Source of the DNA: Halosimplex halophilum
GTDB taxonomy: Archaea > Halobacteriota > Halobacteria > Halobacteriales > Haloarculaceae
Direction: 5' to 3'
NCBI RefSeq assembly: GCF_004698125.1
Contig: NZ_SRHV01000006.1
Span: 204,103 to 268,102, forward strand
DNA: 64,000 nucleotides
The translations under genes and the position numbers were made by a program. Of the stretch, positions 44,959 to 53,732 are shown piece by piece. The notes beneath the pieces were generated by a model. The model was not told the DNA's origin and searched no databases. It saw only the letters and a list, made by a program, of their open reading frames with translations. Position 1 is the stretch's first letter; each line of letters opens with the position of its first letter.

Positions 44959-45480
44959 ATGCACGTCCACAGGTTCGAGCGGATCTGGCTCGTCGCCGCG
45001 CTCGGGATGATCGTCCTGTTCGTCGGGACGGTCACGTACGGCGCCGTCGTCGCCGGGTACGGCATGGTCGACGCCGAGGGCGGACAGGTCGACGCGACGG
45101 ACCCGACGGACGGCGAGAACTTCCGCGAGCCGGGGGTCTACAACGGGAGCGAGCCCGGGCACTACGACGTGTACGTCGAGACGCGCCGGTTCGCGTTCGT
45201 CCCCGGGACGGCCGAGCCCATCCGCGTCCCCGCCGGCAGCACCGTGACGTTCCACGTCGTCAGCGTCGACGTGCTCCACGGCTTCGAGGTCGCCGGCACG
45301 AACATCAACACGATGGCGATCCCCGGCCAGAAGGCCGTCGTCACCGCCGAGTTCGACGAGGCCCGCGAGTACGGCATCGTCTGTAACGAGTACTGCGGCG
45401 AGGGCCACCACACGATGGCGGGGTCGCTCGAAGTGGTCCCGCCCGGCGAGTTCAACGCGACCGCGGAGGTGAGCGCGTAG
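44959..45480 (+). CDS. cbaB: Cytochrome oxidase subunit II (CuA)
   Basis: The 173-residue protein has an N-terminal TM anchor (IWLVAALGMIVLFVGTVTYG) and a cupredoxin domain outside. The CuA site is complete: the histidine in VLHGFEV, and CNEYCGEGHHTM with two cysteines, a histidine and a methionine. Length is short, as in the ba3 type. The subunit I gene starts right after the stop. It takes electrons from halocyanin or another carrier and passes them to subunit I. Confidence 0.92.
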   Translation: MHVHRFERIWLVAALGMIVLFVGTVTYGAVVAGYGMVDAEGGQVDATDPTDGENFREPGVYNGSEPGHYDVYVETRRFAFVPGTAEPIRVPAGSTVTFHVVSVDVLHGFEVAGTNINTMAIPGQKAVVTAEFDEAREYGIVCNEYCGEGHHTMAGSLEVVPPGEFNATAEVSA

Positions 45481-47265
45481 ATGGCCCACGCACACGACGA
45501 GCGGGCGACCGGGACCGCCGAGGGGCGCGAACTGGCCGCCGGCGAGCGCCTCGCGTTCGTCGACCAGTACCCTGCGGCCGCCCGTGTCACCCGTCTCTGT
45601 TTCGGCGTCTCGTTCACCGCACTGCTGATCGGGGCGGTACTGGGCATCGTCCAGGCGCTTCACCGGACGAACGTCTTCCGCGGCGTCATCAGTTCGAGCG
45701 ACTACTACTCCGTGCTGACCGGCCACGGCGTCCTGCTCGCGCTGTTTTTCACGATATTCTTCCTCTCGGGGGCGTTCACCTGGGGGACGAGCCGCAGCCT
45801 CGGCCGGGACCTCCCGAACCCGCGGTTCTCGCTGGCCTGGTTCGGTCTCCAGCTCGGCGGCGCCGCCGCCGTCGCGGCGGCCATCTTCGGCGGCTTCGTC
45901 GGGCAGATCCCCTTCGAGGCTGACGTGCTCTACACCTTCTACGCGCCGCTGCAGGCCCATCCGCTGTTCTACGCCGGCCTCGCGGCGTGGCTGGTCGGCA
46001 CCTGGCTCGCCGGCGCCGACTGGATCCGCTCGTATCTGCGCTGGCGGAGCGACAACCGCGGCGAGCGCGTGCCGCTGCAGACGTTCATGGTCCTGACGAC
46101 GATGCTGATGTGGTACATCTCGACGGTCGGCGTCGCCGTCGAGGTGCTCGTCTTCCTGCTGCCGCTGTCGATGGGGCTCATCGAGAGCGTCGACCCGCTG
46201 TTGACCCGGACGCTGTTCTGGTACTTCGGCCACCCGGTCGTCTACTTCTGGCTGATGCCCGCGTACTTCGCGTGGTACACTATCCTGCCGAAACTCGCCG
46301 GCGGCCGGCTGTTCAGCGACCCGCTGGCCAGGGTCGTCTTCGTCCTCTTCCTGATCCTCTCGACGCCCGTGGGCTTCCACCACCAGTACGCCGACCCCGG
46401 GGTCGCGGAGGGCTTCAAGTTCGTCGCGATGACGAACACGATGTTCCTCCTGTTGCCGAGCTTCCTCACCGCTTTCACCGTCGTCGCCAGCATGGAGTAC
46501 GGCGCCCGCCGGCGCGGCGGGAGCGGCTACTTCGGGTGGATGAAGGCGCTGCCGTGGGCCAACCCCGCCTTCGCCGGCATGGCGCTGGCCGGGCTGATGT
46601 TCGCGGCCGGCGGGTTCTCCGGCATCGTCAACGCCGGAATGAACATCAACTCGCTGGTCCACAACACCCTCTGGGTGCCGGGCCACTTCCACCTCACCGT
46701 CGGCACGGCCAGCGCGCTGACGATGATGGCGCTCAGCTACTGGCTGTACCCGCAGGTCACCGGCAAGCGCCTCCAGCTCTACGGGGTCGCGCAGGTCCAG
46801 CCGTACGTCTGGTTCATCGGGATGGCGCTGATGTCCAACGCGATGCACCGGGCCGGCCTGGCGGGCGTCCCCCGGCGGACCGCCGAACCCCAGTACGACC
46901 AGGTCTCCTTCGAGGCGGCGCTCGGGTCGATCCCGGAGATGCGCCTCCAGATCGCCGTCGGCGGGGCGCTGCTGACGCTGGGCGCGGCGCTGTTCGCCGC
47001 GGTGATGCTGGCGACGTGGTTCGCCGACCGCGGCCGCGGGCGCCTCCGCGTCGACAGCCACCTCCCGGAACCGATCTCCGGCCCCGAGGACGCCCCGCGG
47101 GTGCTCGACAACTTCAGGCTGTGGGCGGCCATCGCCGTCGTCCTCGTCGCCATCGCCTACGGCTTCCCGATATTCTCGATGGTCGCCGACGGGCCGTTCG
47201 ACCCCGCCGCGCCGCCCGTCCCGGTCGGCGTCGTCGACGCGGCGCTCGGGGTCTTCCTCGGCTGA
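45481..47265 (+). CDS. cbaA: ba3-type cytochrome oxidase subunit I
   Basis: The 594-residue protein has about 13 TM helices and the heme-copper ligand words TGHGVLLALFFT, GHPVVYFWLMPAY (CuB site) and LVHNTLWVPGHFHLTVG (CuB and heme ligands). The sequence lacks the D-channel words of A-type oxidases, as expected for ba3 (B-type) enzymes. It starts directly after subunit II. It reduces oxygen to water and pumps protons across the membrane. Third gene of the operon under the 44518 operator. Confidence 0.93.
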   Translation: MAHAHDERATGTAEGRELAAGERLAFVDQYPAAARVTRLCFGVSFTALLIGAVLGIVQALHRTNVFRGVISSSDYYSVLTGHGVLLALFFTIFFLSGAFTWGTSRSLGRDLPNPRFSLAWFGLQLGGAAAVAAAIFGGFVGQIPFEADVLYTFYAPLQAHPLFYAGLAAWLVGTWLAGADWIRSYLRWRSDNRGERVPLQTFMVLTTMLMWYISTVGVAVEVLVFLLPLSMGLIESVDPLLTRTLFWYFGHPVVYFWLMPAYFAWYTILPKLAGGRLFSDPLARVVFVLFLILSTPVGFHHQYADPGVAEGFKFVAMTNTMFLLLPSFLTAFTVVASMEYGARRRGGSGYFGWMKALPWANPAFAGMALAGLMFAAGGFSGIVNAGMNINSLVHNTLWVPGHFHLTVGTASALTMMALSYWLYPQVTGKRLQLYGVAQVQPYVWFIGMALMSNAMHRAGLAGVPRRTAEPQYDQVSFEAALGSIPEMRLQIAVGGALLTLGAALFAAVMLATWFADRGRGRLRVDSHLPEPISGPEDAPRVLDNFRLWAAIAVVLVAIAYGFPIFSMVADGPFDPAAPPVPVGVVDAALGVFLG

Positions 47266-47319
47266 GGAGTGCGGTTTCGTCGACTCCGTCATTCCGTGAC
47301 TCCCCCGCGACGACCGGCC

Positions 47320-48036
47320 TCAGGTCGCCGAGAGGAACCCCGCGACGAGTTCCGCCTCGGCGCGCCTGAGCCGGTAGGAGACGGTCGAGCGCGGACAGTC
47401 GAGTTCGGCCGCGAGGTCGTCGAGCGTCGTCTCCCGCGGCGTCTCGTAGTACCCCTTCTCCGCGGCCAGTTCGAGCACCTGCCGCTGCTCGGGCCGCAGC
47501 GACAGCGAGGCGAACGGGTTCGACGGCGGCTCGGTCGCGTCCTCCAAGTGCTCGAACCGGAAGGAGATCCCCCCTCTGAGCGTCCCCCCGAGGGTGTCGT
47601 AGAGCATCCCGACCTTCTCGTCGCTCTCCGCGAGGACCCGCCAGCGCGCCTCGGACTCGCGGCGGGTCACCTCCGCGAAGACGCCGCCCTCGAGGTATCG
47701 GCTGGCGATCAGCGAGACGGCGTCGCAGCGAGTGGCCTCTGAGACGCGGGTGTACACGACGGCCCGCCGCGCCGAGGCCGCGAGCACGTCGCTGTATCGC
47801 CGCCCCGCGCAGCCGCGGTCGCTGACCGACAGCAGGTCCCGCTCCTCGTCGGCGATCAGCGCCGCCGCCCGCTCGACCGTCTCCGGCGGTCCCGTGACCG
47901 TGTCGAGCCGCCGGACCTCCGACTCGGAGACCGGACAGACCAGCGCCGTCGAGCGCGCGTCCGGCGCGCCCGCGAGCGTGTCCATCAGCGGGTCGACCCC
48001 CGTCTCGTACGTCAGCGTGAAGACGAACTCCCGCAT
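47320..48036 (-). CDS. HTH-10 (Bat-type) regulator next to the oxidase operon
   Basis: The 238-residue protein ends with a clear HTH-10: LSLRPEQRQVLELAAEKGYYETPRE in part, then the recognition helix STVSYRLRRAEAELV. The N-terminal 170 residues form an unknown sensor, with two cysteines (DRGCAGRR, ATRCDAV). It is convergent with the oxidase operon and divergent from the 48170 microprotein, which carries the shared operator. It is the best candidate for the GTTG-N8-CAAC regulon, but no direct evidence exists. Confidence 0.85.
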   Translation of the reverse strand: MREFVFTLTYETGVDPLMDTLAGAPDARSTALVCPVSESEVRRLDTVTGPPETVERAAALIADEERDLLSVSDRGCAGRRYSDVLAASARRAVVYTRVSEATRCDAVSLIASRYLEGGVFAEVTRRESEARWRVLAESDEKVGMLYDTLGGTLRGGISFRFEHLEDATEPPSNPFASLSLRPEQRQVLELAAEKGYYETPRETTLDDLAAELDCPRSTVSYRLRRAEAELVAGFLSAT

Positions 48037-48118
48037 CTACCCCGAAGTTGTTCGGCCAGTAGCCAGTCAGTTTCGGTCGCGCTGTCGCGCCCCGCTCGTA
48101 CCGCGATCTGTCTCCGCC

Positions 48119-48134
48119 GTTGTCGTGTGCCAAC
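48119..48134 (+). promoter_or_regulatory. GTTG-N8-CAAC operator of the 41-aa TM protein
   Basis: GTTG-TCGTGTGC-CAAC matches the 40155 site at 14 of 16 bases. The gap to ATG 48170 is 35 bases, the same as at the other sites. The TATA region after it is not AT-rich, so this promoter may depend on an activator. Confidence 0.65.
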
Positions 48135-48169
48135 GGTGGGTTGAGGGGACCGCCACGACTACTGATCGT

Positions 48170-48295
48170 ATGAGCGATACGCCCGCAGCCGACCGATCGA
48201 TGCCGTGGTTCCTGAAAGCGATCATCCTCGTCGCGGTCCTCGTCGTACTGTTCATCGTCGCCGTGGACCTGTTGACGTTCGCGCAGTCGTTCTGA
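48170..48295 (+). CDS. 41-aa single-TM protein
   Basis: The protein is MSDTPAADRS followed by one long TM helix (WFLKAIILVAVLVVLFIVAV) and a short end. It is divergent from the HTH-10 gene and shares its operator with the oxidase operon, so it may be an additional small subunit of the ba3 oxidase. Such small subunits are known for ba3 oxidases (subunit IIa). Confidence 0.65.
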   Translation: MSDTPAADRSMPWFLKAIILVAVLVVLFIVAVDLLTFAQSF

Positions 48296-48323
48296 GCGCG
48301 AGCGCATCGGTCCGCTCGACCGG

Positions 48324-48974
48324 TCAGACCACGTCCAGCACGGCGACCGACAGCGCGACCTGTCCGAGGCCGGCGGCGATCATGACGACGGCCGCAACGC
48401 GTTCGAAGGCGCCCCCGTAGCGACCGAGCGACCGCCAGGCGTCCACACCCGCGCTCGCCAGCAGGGTCACGCCGACCAGCGGTGCCGTCGCTGCGCCTGC
48501 ATACGCCGCCAGTACCGCCGTCGCCCCCGCCGGGGGGAGGGTCAGCGCCTGCGCGACGACGCCGAGGAAGACCGGGACCACGCAGCCGGCCGCCGCGAGC
48601 GCGTACGCGCCGCCGAAGAGACCGAACCCGACCACCGAGTCGGGCCGGTTCGGGAGCGGGACCGTCGCCGCCCCGCGGCCGGACAGCGCCGCCGCGCCGA
48701 ACGCGACCAGCGCGAGGCCCACGAGCGGCTCGAACGCAGGCAGGAGCGACGTGAGCCGGCGTCCGAGCGCGTAGACGGCCCCCGCGACCAGCGCGAACGC
48801 ACCGAGCGAGCCGAGTGCGGCCGCGGCGGCCGCCGCTCCCGGTGCATCGTCGCCGCCGCGTTCGAGGAAGTACCCGACGTAGCCGGGGACGAGCGGGAAC
48901 GCGCAGGGCGCGAAGAACGTCGCGACGCCGGCACCGGCCGCGAACCCCACCGCGCCGCCGAGCGCGCCCGTCAT
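48324..48974 (-). CDS. CcdA-type cytochrome c biogenesis membrane protein
   Basis: The 216-residue protein has six TM helices with the family words FFAPCAFPLVPGYVGYF and AAGCVVPVFLGVV, each with a redox cysteine in a Pro-containing helix. It moves reducing power across the membrane to thioredoxin-like proteins. The start overlaps the stop of the TlpA-like gene (ATGA), which is probably its partner. Third gene of the Sco operon. Confidence 0.88.
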   Translation of the reverse strand: MTGALGGAVGFAAGAGVATFFAPCAFPLVPGYVGYFLERGGDDAPGAAAAAAALGSLGAFALVAGAVYALGRRLTSLLPAFEPLVGLALVAFGAAALSGRGAATVPLPNRPDSVVGFGLFGGAYALAAAGCVVPVFLGVVAQALTLPPAGATAVLAAYAGAATAPLVGVTLLASAGVDAWRSLGRYGGAFERVAAVVMIAAGLGQVALSVAVLDVV

Positions 48975-49498
48975 CCCTCCAGCACCGCCTCGAACGCCGA
49001 CCGCAGGCGCTCGCCGGACGCGACGCCCGAGTGTCGCCACCGAACCACGCCCTCGGCGTCCGTCAGCACCAGGTACGGGAGGCCGTCGGCGCCGATCGCC
49101 GACATGACGGCGCTCTCGGGGTCGACTCCGACCGCCCAGTCGCCGTCGCGGCGCGCCCACCAGTCGGCGATGTCCGCCCGCGAGAGGCCGCTGCCGACGC
49201 GCTCGTTCGTCACCGAGACGAAGTCGAGGCGGCCCTCGTACTCCGGATACAGCGCCGTCAGCGTCTCCATCTGTCGGTCGCAGGGACCGCACCACGTCGC
49301 GAAGCAGTCCACGAGTGTCGGTCGGTCCGGGCGAGGGACTCGCAGTCGCCCGGCGTCGGATCCGGGCGCGTCGATCCCCTCGACGCGGACCGGCAGCCCG
49401 TCGCCGTCGTTGAACGGGCCGGCGCCGCCCAGCGCGAACGCGCTGCCACCGGTGAGTCCGACGCCCGCGATGGTCGCGACCGCCGTTCGCCGGTTCAT
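48971..49498 (-). CDS. TlpA/ResA-like extracytoplasmic thioredoxin
   Basis: The 175-residue protein begins MNRRTAVATIAGVGLTGG, an RR-type signal followed by a hydrophobic stretch, so it is exported. The active site is WCGPC in FATWCGPCDRQMETL, with the cis-proline loop GLPYLVL. It would reduce cysteines of CuA or Sco proteins on the outside. Overlaps both neighbours by four bases in one operon. Confidence 0.9.
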   Translation of the reverse strand: MNRRTAVATIAGVGLTGGSAFALGGAGPFNDGDGLPVRVEGIDAPGSDAGRLRVPRPDRPTLVDCFATWCGPCDRQMETLTALYPEYEGRLDFVSVTNERVGSGLSRADIADWWARRDGDWAVGVDPESAVMSAIGADGLPYLVLTDAEGVVRWRHSGVASGERLRSAFEAVLEG

Positions 49499-50154
49499 GC
49501 CTCGCGGACCGCCGCCAGGTCGTCGATCAGTTCGTCCGGATCGGGCGATTTCGTCCGGTAGGCGCGTTCGACGTAGCCGTCGGCGTTGACCAGTATCGTC
49601 ATCGCCGTGTGCGTGAACATGTAGCCGTCCGTCTCCGGCGGCTCGGTCCGCTGGAACGCGACGCCGAACGCGTCCGCGACGACCGCCTCCGCCCGCTCGG
49701 CGGAGGCCGGCCGGAGGAACTGCCAGTTTGCCGCCCCGAGCGCGACGTTTCGTTCGTCGGCGTACGCGCGGAGGCGGTCGGCGTCGTCGCGAGCGGGGTC
49801 GAACGTCACCGGGTAGAACCGCACCGCGCCGCCGTACCCCTCGTTCAGCGCGTGCGTCTGGACGTTCCGGAGCGTCCCGACCAGTACCGGACAGACTGTC
49901 CTGCAGTGGCTGTAGAAGAACGTCAACAGTGCGGGGCGCTCGACCGCCCGGAGGTCGACAGTCCCGTCAGCGCGGACGGCCGGGAGGGACACGTCCGGCA
50001 CCCGTTCGCCCCACGCGGGGTACGGCAGGTCGGCACTCTCGAACTCCCGGTCCGGTTCGGACAGGACCACGTCGGGATTCCCGTCACCGGCTGCACAGCC
50101 CGCGACTCCCGCCGCTGCCGTCGACAGCCCGGCGAGATAGGTGCGTCGCCTCAT
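49495..50154 (-). CDS. Sco1/SenC family copper chaperone
   Basis: The 219-residue protein has a lipoprotein-type signal (YLAGLSTAAAGVAGCAAG), then the Sco copper site: FFYSHCRTVCPV (CxxxC) and the later histidine in YMFTHTAM. These are the ligands for Cu(I)/Cu(II). It should load or reduce the CuA site of the ba3 oxidase. Start ATG 50154; the operator at 50192-50207 is 37 bases upstream. First gene of the sco-tlpA-ccdA operon. Confidence 0.92.
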   Translation of the reverse strand: MRRRTYLAGLSTAAAGVAGCAAGDGNPDVVLSEPDREFESADLPYPAWGERVPDVSLPAVRADGTVDLRAVERPALLTFFYSHCRTVCPVLVGTLRNVQTHALNEGYGGAVRFYPVTFDPARDDADRLRAYADERNVALGAANWQFLRPASAERAEAVVADAFGVAFQRTEPPETDGYMFTHTAMTILVNADGYVERAYRTKSPDPDELIDDLAAVREA

Positions 50155-50191
50155 AGAACAGTGAGAGGGGGCTGATAACAATGAATAGAAT

Positions 50192-50207
50192 GTTGTAGCA
50201 CTCCAAC
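50192..50207 (-). promoter_or_regulatory. GTTG-N8-CAAC operator of the Sco operon
   Basis: Read on the minus strand: GTTG-GAGTGCTA-CAAC. The gap to the Sco ATG is 37 bases and a TATA-like word, TATTCATT, follows. The inner 8 bases differ from the other sites, so this member is weaker. A GCACAATAT word lies just beyond, at 50212-50220. Confidence 0.5.
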
Positions 50208-50332
50208 GACAGCACAATATCGGGCAGATCGTGACCCGGACTCCCGGTCCGTATCGACGAACGAAAGTCCCTCCACCTGGGGTGGAGCCCGTCATCTCAG
50301 GCCGAGCCGGCGTCGAGCCCGCCGGGCGGCGT

Positions 50333-51508
50333 CTACAACACTGCGACGCCGGCGGCATACGCGAGCGCGAACGAGAGGCCGAACGACCCTGCCCACGCTC
50401 CCACCGTCAGGATGATTTTTCGGGCATCCACAGCCTCCCGACCGCCGACTGCCGCGCCGCTCCCGATGATGGCGCTGACGACGATCTCGTTGAACGAGAC
50501 CGGGACGCCGAGCAGGACTGCCAGCTGCGCGATCAGGAACGAGGGGACGAGCGCCGAGATGGAGCGGCGCGGCCCGAGCGACGAGTAGTCCTGGGCGAGC
50601 GACTTTATCATCCGGGGCGCACCCGTCCACGAGCCGACAAGCATCCCGAGCCCGCCGCCGACGAGCACGGCGAACGTCGAGACCATCCCGACCTCGTCGA
50701 GGAGCGGGAGCAGCGGTCCGACGGCGAGTCCGACCTGACTCCCCCCAGCGGAGAACGCCACGAGCGACCCGAGCGCCAGCAGCACGCGCCGCAAGCCACC
50801 GGGTTCGTCGCGACTGACATCCCACCAGACGACCGCCGCGACCGCTAGCGCTGCGAGGCCGGTAATACTGACTGCCGAGGCAAGCCCGTCGACTGCGAGC
50901 ACCTGCTGTCCGATACTGCGGAGTGTTCCTGACGTGCCTCCCTCACCCAGGAAGCTGAACTGGACGTTCACGAGGACCGCCCCGACGAGGCCGGCGAGGA
51001 CGGGAATACTGTACCGTTCGGGGACATCGGGGCGCGGAAGGAGACTCGCGATGGTGAACGCGATGCCGCCGCCGACGAACGGCGTCAATACCCAGACGGC
51101 GGCGATCTGCTGGTACTTCGACCAGACCGGCGTGCCGCCGAGGGCGAGGCCGACGCCGATGACGGCGCCGGTCACGGTGAACGCCGTCGCGATCGGATAG
51201 CCGGTCGTGATGCCGACCGCCATCAGCCCCGCGCCCAGCACGAGCACGAGGATGACGCCGGCGATCGGCAGGCTGATGCCGCCGACGAGGCCGCTCCCGA
51301 CGGCTTCCGAGACGTTGCCGCCCTGTGTGACGGCGCCGGCGAACCCGAAGATGCCGACGAGCAGCGCGGCCCGCATCGTCGCGATGGCGTTCGCGCCGAC
51401 GGCGGGAGCGAAGGGGGTCGCGCCGCTCGACCCGGCGCCGATCACCCACGCCATGAACAGGCTGGCGAGCGCTGCACCGGCGAAGAGGACGACGAGAGCG
51501 GGGTCCAT
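50333..51508 (-). CDS. PiT-family anion permease
   Basis: The 391-residue protein has about ten TM helices and two PiT signature regions (GANAIATMRAALLVGIFGFA and SFNEIVVSAIIGSGAAVGG). PiT proteins carry phosphate with cations, but related members move sulfate. The gene is followed in the same direction upstream by two YeeE genes and an MBL-rhodanese gene, so a sulfur anion is plausible here. The start is 9 bases after the stop of the YeeE gene. Confidence 0.85.
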   Translation of the reverse strand: MDPALVVLFAGAALASLFMAWVIGAGSSGATPFAPAVGANAIATMRAALLVGIFGFAGAVTQGGNVSEAVGSGLVGGISLPIAGVILVLVLGAGLMAVGITTGYPIATAFTVTGAVIGVGLALGGTPVWSKYQQIAAVWVLTPFVGGGIAFTIASLLPRPDVPERYSIPVLAGLVGAVLVNVQFSFLGEGGTSGTLRSIGQQVLAVDGLASAVSITGLAALAVAAVVWWDVSRDEPGGLRRVLLALGSLVAFSAGGSQVGLAVGPLLPLLDEVGMVSTFAVLVGGGLGMLVGSWTGAPRMIKSLAQDYSSLGPRRSISALVPSFLIAQLAVLLGVPVSFNEIVVSAIIGSGAAVGGREAVDARKIILTVGAWAGSFGLSFALAYAAGVAVL

Positions 51509-51517
51509 TGAAGCGGG

Positions 51518-51976
51518 TCAGTCCGCGCCCGTGGGGGCGGTATCTCGCGCGTGGTTCCGACTCCGCCAGTAGCCCTGGGCGTACGCGCCGAGGAACATCC
51601 CGGCGAGCGCCCAGAGGATCGTGACGTTGCCGACGCCGAGGCTCGCGTACGCCGCGCCCGGGCAGATGCCCGAGAGGCCCCAGCCGACGCCGAAGACGGC
51701 GCCGCCGACCAGGACGTTCCGGTCGAAGGGCTTCAGGCGGCGCTCGTAGGGGTCGCCCGTGAGGGGTGCCGCGTCCCGAATACGGGGCAACAGGGCGAAC
51801 GCGATCCCGGAGACGATGGCGGCCCCGAACATCACGAACGGGAGGCCCAGATCCTCGAACTGGAGGAAGTTCAGCACCACCTCCGGGCGCGCCATGTGGC
51901 TGAACCCGAGCCCGAACCCGAACACGATGCCGCCGACGAAGACTAGCGGCTTGAACAGCGGGTGCCGGTCGCTCAT
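51518..51976 (-). CDS. YeeE/YedE-family small permease
   Basis: The 152-residue protein has about four TM helices with the family words LSGICPGAAYASLGVG near the end and FGFGLGFSHMARPEVVL. Its start overlaps the other YeeE gene by four bases. These half-size YeeE proteins work as a pair (PmpA/PmpB type) in sulfur-compound uptake. The conserved cysteine in GICPG is a likely thiosulfate contact. Confidence 0.88.
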   Translation of the reverse strand: MSDRHPLFKPLVFVGGIVFGFGLGFSHMARPEVVLNFLQFEDLGLPFVMFGAAIVSGIAFALLPRIRDAAPLTGDPYERRLKPFDRNVLVGGAVFGVGWGLSGICPGAAYASLGVGNVTILWALAGMFLGAYAQGYWRSRNHARDTAPTGAD

Positions 51977-52530
51977 GGGCTCACCCCCAGCGCGGCGACG
52001 ACCTGTGCCGTCCCGATGGCGACGGTCAGGAACGTCAGGACGCCGGCCAGCGACGTCTTCGACGCCGAACCGACGCCGCAGACGCCGTGGCCGGACGTAC
52101 AGCCCTTGCCGATCCGGGTTCCGATGCCGACCAGGATACCGCCGACGAACAGCCGCCACGGCTGGACGTCGGTCTGCCAGAGCGTCACGCCGGCGACCTC
52201 GTAGAGCTGGCCGGTCGTTCCGGGCTCGTACAGCGAACTCGTGACCAGGCCGGACTGAACCGTCGCCGCGAACGCTAGCCCGCCCAGCACGATGCCGGCC
52301 GTGAACACGAGCCGCCAGTCCCGCGAGGCGACGTACTGCTGGAACCGCGACTGGTCGGAGACGTACGACAGCGTCGACTCCAGGAACGTGCTCGCCCCGG
52401 CCGGGATACCCGTCCCGACGTAGATCAGGACGGTCCCGAGGCCGACGAGCAGGCCGCCGACGGCGTAGCGACTGATCCCGTTCGGGAACAGGTCGGCGGC
52501 CGCCTGGAGCAGTACTGGGTCAGTGACCAT
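51973..52530 (-). CDS. YeeE/YedE-family permease
   Basis: The 185-residue protein has about five TM helices and the motif GKGCTSGHGVCG, with two cysteines typical of YeeE-type thiosulfate or persulfide transporters. It is followed (same strand, four-base overlap) by the second half-size YeeE gene and preceded by the MBL-rhodanese gene, eight bases apart. The pair likely imports reduced sulfur for that enzyme. Confidence 0.9.
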   Translation of the reverse strand: MVTDPVLLQAAADLFPNGISRYAVGGLLVGLGTVLIYVGTGIPAGASTFLESTLSYVSDQSRFQQYVASRDWRLVFTAGIVLGGLAFAATVQSGLVTSSLYEPGTTGQLYEVAGVTLWQTDVQPWRLFVGGILVGIGTRIGKGCTSGHGVCGVGSASKTSLAGVLTFLTVAIGTAQVVAALGVSP

Positions 52531-52538
52531 CGGCGTCG

Positions 52539-53732
52539 TCAGTCACCCGCGAGCGAGTCCTGACTGGCGGCGCAGTTGTTCGGCCCGAGCTCCAGCGTGA
52601 ACGCCTCGTCGTCGTCGACGGCGTTCTGCCCGAGGTTCGTCGCGATGATGTCCTCGTAGTTGGCCGGCCGCGGCGGCATGTCCGAGAGGATCAGCTCGAC
52701 GAAGTCGTCCTCGTCCATCGTGAGTGCGTCCATCTCATCGACGAGCTCGCCGATGGGCGCGGTGTAGGTACCGTCCGCAGCGGGCTCGGCGGCGTCGCTG
52801 AAGTGCGCGCCACCGACGAGCGTGTCGTCGGGCAGCGGTAGGACGCGGTCCTGCAGCGACTCGTAGAGCATGCGCGCGGCGTCCGGCGCGCCCTCGTCGC
52901 CCTCTTCGAGGTCGGGGCGGGCGACGCTCTCGACGAAGAGTCCGTCGCCGGTCGCGAGCAGACTGTCGTCGACGAGGTACGAGGTCATTCCGGTCGTGTG
53001 GCCGGGCGTGTACACCGCCTCGACGGTCGCGTCTCCGACCTCGAAGGTGTCGCCGTCCGCGGCCGTGGTCAGCTCGTCAGCGTACGTCACGCCGCGGTCG
53101 ACCGCGGCCTCGGGAACGACGCCCTCGACGCCCTCGTCGTCGAGGTCGCGCACGCCCGAGATGTGGTCGGCGTGGATGTGCGTGTCGAGCGCGTACTGCA
53201 GGTCGACGCCGAGGTCGTCGGTGTCGGCGAGATAGCGGTCGGTGAACGCCCGCAGCGGGTCGATGATTGCGGCTTCGCCGTCGTCGTAGAGCAGATAGCC
53301 GAGACAGCCCGAGGAGGGGCGCTGGTACTGGACGAGCGTCCCCGCGCCGTCGTAGTTCTCGACCTTGACGGCCTCGTAGATGCGCGCCCAGCCGTTCATG
53401 CCGTCTTCGAGGTGGTTCACGTCGTAGCCGCGCTCGGCGAGCGTCCCCGCGACGAACTCGCTGGCGCCGCCCTTCGCGCACAGGACGGTTACCTCGCGGT
53501 CGTCGGGGATCCGGTCGAGCACGTCCTCGTCGATGTCGTCCTCGAGGAACTGGAAGTACGGGACGTTGATCGACGTGACGTTCTCGCCGTCGATGCGCCA
53601 CTCCTCGTAGTCCGAGTTCATTCGCGCGTCGAGCAGTGTCACGTCCTCGCCCGCGTCGATGCGCTCTTTTAGCGTCTCCGGGGCGACCGTCTCCACGTCG
53701 GCGTCCGGAGTTGGGAAGTCTTCCGCGTTCAT
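52539..53732 (-). CDS. MBL-fold plus rhodanese fusion (persulfide dioxygenase-like)
   Basis: The 397-residue protein begins with a rhodanese domain (TLLDARMNSDYEEWRI, active cysteine in VTVLCAKGGASEFV), then a metallo-beta-lactamase domain with DTHIHADHISG, GHTTGMTSY and TGDGLFVE metal ligands. Fusions of these two domains often act as persulfide dioxygenases or related sulfur enzymes (ETHE1-like). ATG 53732 is chosen, three codons inside the longest frame. It heads the operon with the two YeeE and PiT genes. Confidence 0.9.
   Translation of the reverse strand: MNAEDFPTPDADVETVAPETLKERIDAGEDVTLLDARMNSDYEEWRIDGENVTSINVPYFQFLEDDIDEDVLDRIPDDREVTVLCAKGGASEFVAGTLAERGYDVNHLEDGMNGWARIYEAVKVENYDGAGTLVQYQRPSSGCLGYLLYDDGEAAIIDPLRAFTDRYLADTDDLGVDLQYALDTHIHADHISGVRDLDDEGVEGVVPEAAVDRGVTYADELTTAADGDTFEVGDATVEAVYTPGHTTGMTSYLVDDSLLATGDGLFVESVARPDLEEGDEGAPDAARMLYESLQDRVLPLPDDTLVGGAHFSDAAEPAADGTYTAPIGELVDEMDALTMDEDDFVELILSDMPPRPANYEDIIATNLGQNAVDDDEAFTLELGPNNCAASQDSLAGD

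Noticed and set aside
44908..47292. 794-residue minus-strand frame opposite the oxidase operon
   Set aside because: Shadow of the subunit II and I genes, with no recognisable domain.
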